Of a DNA stretch of 64,000 nt, positions 35,401-44,400 are shown one piece after another. How positions within the stretch are numbered: position 1 is the stretch's first letter; every line of letters begins with the position of its first letter. The notes beneath the pieces were generated by a model, which worked only from the letters and a program-made list of their open reading frames with translations, had not been told where the DNA came from and did not search any database. This stretch comes from Apostichopus japonicus (lineage: Eukaryota; Echinodermata; Holothuroidea; Aspidochirotida; Stichopodidae), in assembly GCF_037975245.1 (NCBI RefSeq), contig NC_092571.1, positions 7,482,501 to 7,546,500 on the forward strand. Direction: 5' to 3'. Made by a program: the position numbers and the translations under genes.

Positions 35401-38400
35401 ATCAGGCACAATTTCCAGGAGAGACTTTACCTGCGCCCTCTCATGGTTTATACGTAAGTACATAAAGGGAGAATATTGATATCATTTCGGCTTTACCTGA
35501 TAGTGAAATACTGCATTAATATTAGAGTTCTGAAAAAGCAAACATGAAAATTGATTTCGTGATTCTACAAGGTAAGCAATGATCAATTCCTTTCACTAAC
35601 GTTTAGTCACACAAACGTTGTGTGATTTATAGTTTTGAGTGAATACTGTTGTATAATCTGTAGAAAGAAAATACTTCTTCGTGAGAGACCCCTCAAAAGT
35701 AATACCGAAGAATGGAGAACAACCAAATGAAAAGAGTTCTGGATAACACAACCGGGGAAAACTCTGCTTAAGTTTACCTCGTATAATATAGCGGATCACT
35801 ACTACAGCACAGACAGACCGTCACTAGTGTCCTATTTAACATGTATTTTCTACTAAACTGATAATGCGAAAATCCTACCGACTTTACATTCTTTGATGCA
35901 GACGTTAGCTACTAATAAACAGTCTTATATACTGTCTCTGTGGATGGGCAACCTTTAAGAAGTTGTATGATTGTTGATGTTTCAGCATTTCATTGTAAGG
36001 CATATCACTGTGACCCTTCCGTCTTATCTTTGCGCGGATTGTGAAAATTGTTTACCATAGTGGTGTGTGTGTGCTAGACTAGTTAGTCCAGACACAGTGC
36101 TATACTCTCATCTAAAGGGCACTAGTTTCTCAAAGTGGCATAGTTCGGGTGTCCCATTAATTTTGGTATATGTAAGCGTAGTTTCACCGGAAGGACTATA
36201 GCATATTATGATACAGTATAATTCGTCACGTGTATTCTTTGTTTCTATCTTCCTCCCTTTTTAATATTTATGCAGTATAAAATGATACAACATGAAATGA
36301 GACTTCACTTTGTGAGTAATAAGGAATGAATAACCTTTCAGAATTGCAAGCATAACACATGTAGTTTCTAGACAATATTACCAAGCCGGCCCAGCATAAA
36401 CCATTTACAAGCATGCTATGGTTAAATTGTTGTTTCGAAAGTGGTGTTAAGTTATCTTTCGTAGCCGGTAATAGAGCTAAATGTTATGCCAAAATGTTTA
36501 CCCTTCAGTTAGTTTCATAGCTAGCACTGTATGTGCTAGTAGATGTATTGTAGATATAGTGAGGTAATTAAACAGGAATAAACGACAGCATTACATAAAA
36601 TAACATAGACCATAAACATTGTGGTCAGATACAATAAGTTTTATATCATATCATTTAGATATTTATTAGTGGTCAGATACAATTAGTCGTGAGGTGTAGC
36701 TCTTTGCTATCTGACATCATTTTAAGAACTGAAAGACTTGTACACAAATATCAAATACCAATTCCACATTGTGGTAATCAAGCTTTTATTTTTTATTTAG
36801 GGAAGGATGCTCGAAGGTATTCAAGAAGTACACTATCAGGAAAAAAATCAGGAAAAGTCCTTATCTGCGCCCTCTCATGATCACTACGTAAGTAAATAAA
36901 GGGAGAATATTGATATAATTTCGTGTTTACCTGATAGTAAATACTACATTACTATTAGAGGGCTGAATAAGCATTCATGAAAAAGTTGCTTTCGTGATTC
37001 TACAAGGTAAGCAATGGTCAATTCCGTTCACAAACGTTAAGCCACGCAAACGTTGTTCGAATTACAGGTAACCAGTTCAGAGTTAGTTTGTTGTACAATC
37101 TGTATAAAGAAATACTTCATCGTAAGAAACCTCTAAGAAGTTATACCACCGAATAGAAACCAAAGAAATGAACAGAACTCTGGATAACACAACCGGAGCA
37201 AACGCTGCTTAAGTTTCTCTTAGATATTATAGCGGATTAATACTACAGCACAGAACAGTCCGGATCTGTCACGAAGGATAAAACAGGAAGCATCTGTTCT
37301 TGTCATTAAACAGAAACAAGCTTATTAGGAAACTGGCAAAATGCACGTGAGATTATCGAATCTCTTGCCCAAAATTACAACGAGTGAAACAAAGCATGCG
37401 TATTGGCTCATAAACAATACCATTTCACTACAGCATGAGCCAACAATTTTAAGTGGTGTGGCCTTTTCTCTCTAACGTTCCCTTAAAACGCCATACAAAA
37501 TATTTAAATTGTGTGAAATATTACGTATTAGCTAGAAATGTATGATTTAAAAGTTATCAGTGATTCTTACATGAAACGAAACCACTTTATAAATAGAGAT
37601 AGTGGTCAGATTGCGAGTACTGTAGGCAGTATTGTTTATATAGTCTAACAGTTTAAATTCGGATTTCCTTCTTGTATTTTGGTAAACATTGTTGGTTCGG
37701 ACAGGAAGGAATATCACATAATTAATCATCGATAGGACCAACGTTTAGGTAGAGCCGTCATTTTTATATATTTTACCCTGTTAAGAAATGAATAACTGTG
37801 CACAAAATGGTTTAAAAATGGGGACAAGGGGCCGTACTTAGATGATTTGTCTATTGGGCCATTTTGTTTTAAAGTAATCAGTTGATAGCGTTATACGAGC
37901 TTACGTTTTGCATGCAGAAAGGATGCGTCTTGGATTTGAATTTTGACGTATCAACCAGATTACTTATGGGGTGGGCTGTAGGCGATGGGTTTCAAAGTAT
38001 ACTCTCTTTTAAAGGGCACTATTTTCACAAAGTGGCATAGTTCGGGTGTCTTTCTGACATTTCTATTCCATTTTGGTATATATAAGCCTAGTTTCATCGG
38101 AAGGAGTGTGTAGTATATAATGATACAATATAATTCGTCACGTGTATTCTTTGTTTCTATCATCCTTTATTTTTGAGAAATGAATACTTTGGCACAACTA
38201 TGAACCACTAGCATGCTACACTTTAGTAATCCATCTATTCATCTTAATATTTATGTAGTATAAAATGATACAAAATTAAATTGCAAGCATAAAATATGTA
38301 GTTTGAAGACAATATTACCAAGCCAGCCCAGCATAAACGATTTACAAGCATCCTATGGTTAAATTGTTGTTTCGAAAGTGGTGTTAAGTTATTTTTGGTA

Positions 38401-41400
38401 GCCGGTAAAAGAGCTAAATAAATGTAATGCCTAAATTCTCACTCTGCAGTTAGTTTCATAGCTAGCACTGTATGTGCTAGTAGATGTATTGTAGATATAG
38501 TGAGGTAATTAAACAGGAATAAACGACAGCATTACATAAAATAACATAGACCATAAACATTGTGGTCAGATACAATAAGTTTTATATCATATCATATAGA
38601 TGTTTATTAGTGGTCAGATACAATTAGTCGTGAGGTGTAGCTTTTTGCTATCTGACATCATTTTAAGAACTGAAAGACTTGTACACAAATATCAAATACC
38701 AATTCCACATTGTGGTAATCAAGCTTTTATTTCTTATTTAGAGAAGGATGCTCGAGGGTATTCAAGACGTACACTATCAGGCAAACATTCAGGAAAAGGC
38801 TTTATCTGCGCCCTCTCATGATCACTACGTAAGTAAATAAAGGGAAAAAATTGATATAATTGCGTGTTTACCTGATAGTGAATACTGCATTACTATTAGA
38901 GGGCTGAATAAGCATTCATGAAAAAGTTGCTTTCGTGATTCTACAAGGTAAGCAATGGTCAATTCCGTTCACAAACGTTAAGCCACACAAACGTTGTTCG
39001 AATTACAGGTAACTAGTTCAGAGTGAGTATTGTTGTACAATCTGTATAAAGAAAATACTTCATCGTAAGAAACCTCTTAGAAGTAATACCACAGAATGGA
39101 GAACAATTATTTGAAAAGAACCCTGGATAACACAACCGGAACAAATGCTGCTTAAGTTTCTCTTAGATATTATAGCGGATTACTGCTACAGCACAGAACA
39201 GTCCAAAACTAGTGTCCTGCTTAACACTTACTTTCTACCAAACTGCTAATGCAAAAGTCATACCTGACTTTATATTCTTTGATGCAGAAGTTAGCTACTT
39301 AGACTCTTATATACTGTATTTGTGGATGGACAACCTTAAAAGTTGTATGACTGTTGATGTTGTTGCCATTTCATTATACGTAATCTGAATATGACGCTTC
39401 CGTCTTGACCTTGCGCGGATTTTGATAATTGTTTTACCATAGTGGTGTGTATGTAAGACTAGTTAGCCTAGACACATTAACTAATAAAGCCTCTTCTGAA
39501 GGGCAAGTATGTCTCATAGAATAGTTCGGGTGTCTCTCCGACATCCCCCCCCCCCCCCCCAGTTTGGTGTATGTAAGCCTGGTTTGATCGGTAGGAATAT
39601 AACATATAACGATAGAATTTAGTGCGCCACGTATATTCTTTGTTTCTATCTTTCAATATTTCAATCATAAGGTCCCGAGTTCGAGTCACTCCAAGATTCA
39701 TGAATGTCGCCCAGTTACAGAGTTGTTGACAATTCATAATCATGAACGTTCAAATATAAATCTAAGAGACTGACTTTGGTCAGCTTGCGGCTTTGATAAG
39801 CCAGTAAGGCTTCTTTGCGAGTTCCTGCTCCCAGGAGGATATAAATACATACATACATCTTCCTGTTCCTTTTCCTGTTCCTTTTCCTCTATTTTTGAGT
39901 AATGAATAATTTGGCACAACTATAAACTACTACCATGCTATACTTTAGTAATCCAAACATTCATCTTAATATTTGTGCAGTATGCAACGATACAGGATTC
40001 AATCACCAAGATGCGAGTGAAGACTTTATCATGTATGTTACAGTCGTACCATGCAAGTTAAACAAGTAGCAATGTGTTATCATGTTTAGGTTCTACCAAA
40101 TACTACTGTAAACGTAAAATAGTGAAAATGGTCTGTCAGCAGTCAGTTAGACTTTAAGTTATAATTGCAAATATTTACGATAGAATCCGTTTCTTCTTTT
40201 AAGGAAGGTAAACATTAGTACGGCGATGTTTTAGAAAGTTCCTTTCACCAATGTTTTTAACATCAAAATGTTGCAGTAAAATTCCAATTACCTGTAGCCA
40301 CACTTGTTATATAAACAGTGGTGCATTGTGTTGGCCTGTACCTTGATTTATCGCCATGCTGAGCCTACGAAATTAAACACAAAGTCAAGGTATCTATGTA
40401 TATATTACAAAACAGAATTGATTAAGTAGGAACAGTATATATTTCTTTGTAGGACGGAGAAGAGAATGTAATGAAACAACGTAGGTTATGAATGTAAGGT
40501 TACTTCATATTGTGTGCGGTCTAATTCATTTGCTGGTTACAAGGTGAACATTTTGTCACAATGAAATGGACTTGATTTATACTGATTTGATTTTCTTCAT
40601 AGGGAATCAATAGTACAAAAAAAGGATGGAAGCTGGGATGGGTAGCATGTTCTGATACAATGAATGAATTTCAAAGTGGGGTTAAAATACCAAACTATGA
40701 TTGCTATTTTGGTGTCTACTGTTGTAGTTAAGAAGTCTTAATAGGTGAGCAATATTGTATACACACGTAACTTGGAAGGATTTCTAATACGTCAGGATGG
40801 GTGGTCATCTCTTTGTCAGTTTTACTGCACATATATGCTTTGAAAGGGCTGAACACGACTGAAAATAATATTAAAATTAATGGAATAAGCTGAATTGTTG
40901 ATAAATACGAATAATATATAAATTCCATTTACACATAAGGATAGAGCAGTCTTTACAGTCATTTGTAACAACATGTATCTATGGATGTCATGGACTATCA
41001 CGTTTCTTCTTTTAAATGTGTAATTCGAACATACAAACATGTGATATTTATAAAATACCTAATACCTAGTTGTTTTATTAACAGGCGACACCAACGTCTA
41101 TCGATGAAGAAGAATCATTTCACGAAGAAACTGAAACTTCGGATGCACCAGTTCTAAAAGGTATTGTCATAGAGAAATATTTTGCAGTTTACTAGGTTTT
41201 TGTTAGCAATCTCTGAGTCAGTTCCTCAACTATGTATTCAGACTCGAATTATTAGGAGTCAAGCCAGAATGTATCCATGTTTTCTTTTTTTCCCTTAAAA
41301 TTCCCGAGTACGGGAAGTGTTTCGGAAAAGAAATTGCCTTAGACGCGGTGCGTATGAATTGTTACGCTCAGAAGGTTTAATGTCGTGTCAAAAAAACAAA

Positions 41401-44400
41401 CATTTACACTCGAAAAATATTTTTCTACCGTTATAACCTTTTAGAATGTGTTATATATAAATGACAGACTTTTTATCTAACACAATATATTTCTTTCTTT
41501 TTGCCTGTGCAATTTGAATTATTGTTGGCATTGACAACACTTTTTCTGCTGAAATGCGATATGTTGATCGCTTGGGTCACAAAACAAGCGGGAACTGTCG
41601 GAAATCAAACAAATGGCGAATGCCATGGGTGACAATTAAATCGATTTTTAAAATAAAAATATTTTGAAATAAATGTTTTCAAGCATTTCGTGCTGCTTCT
41701 GTCGAAAAGAGCGTACTGCAAACGTAAACGTAAGTAATCAAGCATATCTCTTCCTTTACCTGCATTATAGATACCCCTACAATTTAAAGATGAATATTTT
41801 AATTAACTTGCCATTTAAACATTGCATTCTATCAACTACTGTATTCAATAATGACTTATCTTGGTTTCAAGGATAATCACAAAGCTATTTAAAGAATGAA
41901 ACGCCACACAAAACAAACAAAAATATATCCAGATTTTCAATTAATCGGTCAGCATTTTAGTAGTGTCATCCTTGTTAACTATGAGAGATGCCGGTACTGG
42001 ACAGGTATGAAAGATGCTTGCTGACGTATTTCCGGAAGTTTTTGTCTTGAAAACCTGCGGACATCCCTAACGTTAGTGAAGACGTCACTGATTATAGAAA
42101 TATTTGCCTCTCGATACAATTTACCTGTAAATTTCTTTAATGCAGCCATTAAATAATTTTCTCTATAATTGAATTGAGACATTTGACGTGAACTCGGCGA
42201 AGTTCCTTTCCTGTGCTAGGTGCTCCTCCCGGATTCTCTCAAATTGTTACTAAAAAACAGACCAACGATATGAACAACTAAAGAGATGATGTTTACGTGA
42301 ATGTAGTGTCTTTAGTTGATACGTCCACGGTAAAAGAATGTGTTAAACATATTTTTTTTACTTAAAGACCGGAAGACATTAATTGGAGCTATGTTGCAAG
42401 AGCTGTTAAGATTGATGTCCTTGATGTTTTGCAGATCAATGCACAACCGTTTCTCTTGTAGAGAAACTGATGATAACAACGGAAGGCGGGCGGATCGAGA
42501 TTCCAAATACGGGTGTCATCCTAGAAATACCTCCTGCTGCCCTAGAAAGAGAACAGCTTATTGAAATAAGAATTATTCCAACTAATTTCCAGAAAGAGGA
42601 AGCTCTACCATTTGCTAGGAACTCATCAGTGGTAGTTGAGCTCCTACCAAGTAATCTCAAGTTACTAAAATCAGCAAAACTGATATTACCTCACTGTTTG
42701 GTTCTCAAAAAAGACTGTGAATGGAAAGCAACAGTGTACACCAGTCACCATGAAGAAGGTATGTAGTACTTTATTTTATTACTTAAAGTCTTTTCGATGA
42801 AGCCGATAAACATTCACATGGCCATGGTTGCACATAAAGATTTCTACACAGCTAGGTAATTTATTTTTTAAAGTTTTGTTTTCATGTTATTTTTGTTCAA
42901 GATAATAACTTTTGAAAACTTCTTTGATACAAAAAGCCATTAAGCAACTGTTGAAAAATTGCAATAATTCTCTTGTATCCGTAAACGCTGTTTTTTTTTA
43001 TTCAACATGGAGCGCAGAAGAAACTTAATGATTCATAAATTTGACAAACATACAACATAAGACAATGGACGAAACATAAATCACTTTACGTGAATAATAT
43101 GCATGCATGTTTCCCACGCGTATCATGATTTTGTTGCATTTTTCGTATGTTGTGCTCACTAATTTGCTTCACTCACAGTTTCCAAATGTTGACTATAAGT
43201 GAAGTGTTTCATTGTAACTTCATATACTGTTTTAATTTTTGTTTGTTTCTAAGACACCCAGCCACTCTGGGAAGAGGATAGACATACTGTATCTGAACTA
43301 TACGAGGAACATTGTGTGATTTGGCTTCAAAGTTTTTCCTGGAAGAAAATTGAAGTGGGTGATAAAATCGTAGAGGCCAAGACTTTGCAATTCTTTGCTG
43401 CTCGACGTCCGTCTTCCTCTGATACAGATGTGTATATAGACGTGGGCTACTACTGGGACTCACCAGGATGCCAACAGGTGAGGCAGTTATTAAACTGACT
43501 AATTTAGTTCACATTTCCTGCTTGAACCTCTATATCTAATAGCGCCTTTGCTCTTTCCCTCCTAGAAAATCACATTGCATGAACATCGTACATCGTTTTA
43601 CAAGAATGGACACTTACCATTGAAAATTTTGTTTGTCAACGTATCCTCCTCTATGTGGACATGCGATCAAGATGAAGTAAACCCAAAGGTATGATGACAC
43701 GAGGGGAATATTAACACATATTTATACTGATATAAAAGGTGTTTGGGGAGAAAAAGTGCAAATCACATCAGACCATCTGACTACCGTCTAATTTATCTCG
43801 ACTTGTCGAAAAGCGAGGGTGAGTGGCAAATAGTTTGTGGTTATATGATGTTAAATATGTGGTTATATGACTATTTATCTCAAGTCAACTAATAAAACAC
43901 CTGATGTGATGGTTCTGTGACATACTTAATAAGAGTTAAACATTCCATAAATTACATATTTAAGGGAATATTTAATGGTCAAAAATATTAGCAATGGATG
44001 ATCATAAGCAAACAATTAGATTTATTCAACAGGTGGTGAGTCCATTAATTCTACTTCGTCAATACTTCACGCTACTTCAAGATCAACAGTGTACTACTTT
44101 TAGCGTATTTTAGTCCCGTTGCTGTTTTATCCGCAACCACAGTTTGACGTATTTTCGTTCCACTTCCCTATAAGTCAGTCATAATTTATCGTTTCATTAC
44201 CAAAACGTCTCACTGGTTGTCAAGGCTTGAGTCCAAAAGAGTACATATGTAGGTGTTTCAGATGAAGGTAAGTACACAAAGTAGCTTAGTGCAGAAAGAT
44301 ATCATTAAAATGAAACTGCTGACAGGCAACTTTCAAAACTCCAAAAGATCTCTTCCGTTTCTGGTATTTATTGTCTTACTTAAGAGTTCTTTATCATATA

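Larger units (their letters stand above)
34330..40100. repeat. Tandemly duplicated intron/exon units (3-4 copies, about 1.4-1.9 kb)
   Basis: Landmarks recur in order: 'atcctatggttaaattgttg' (34,990, 36,415 as 'atgctatgg', 38,350); 'tagctagcactgtatgtgct' (35,091, 36,520, 38,460); 'taccaattcca(t/c)attgtggtaatcaagct' (about 35,325, 36,757, 38,697); 'aggatgcgtcttggatttga' (34,598, 37,919); and 'gaataac/gaatac...ttggcacaacta' (38,180, 39,905). Each unit carries candidate small coding exons. Unit lengths differ through internal gains and losses. Confidence 0.88.

Noticed and set aside
35264-35479. Longer frames through exons Y1-Y3 (also at 36,689 and 38,600) as independent small proteins
   Set aside because: They are in a different frame from the spliced 87-nt exons, have no shared stop or start, and conservation is better explained by the phase-0 exon frame.
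38259-38279. Fourth usable X cassette exon (X3)
   Set aside because: The acceptor is present, but the frame stops after six codons and no donor fits.
41979-42182. Minus-strand 67-codon frame in the intron
   Set aside because: No motif, partner exon or copy elsewhere in the window.
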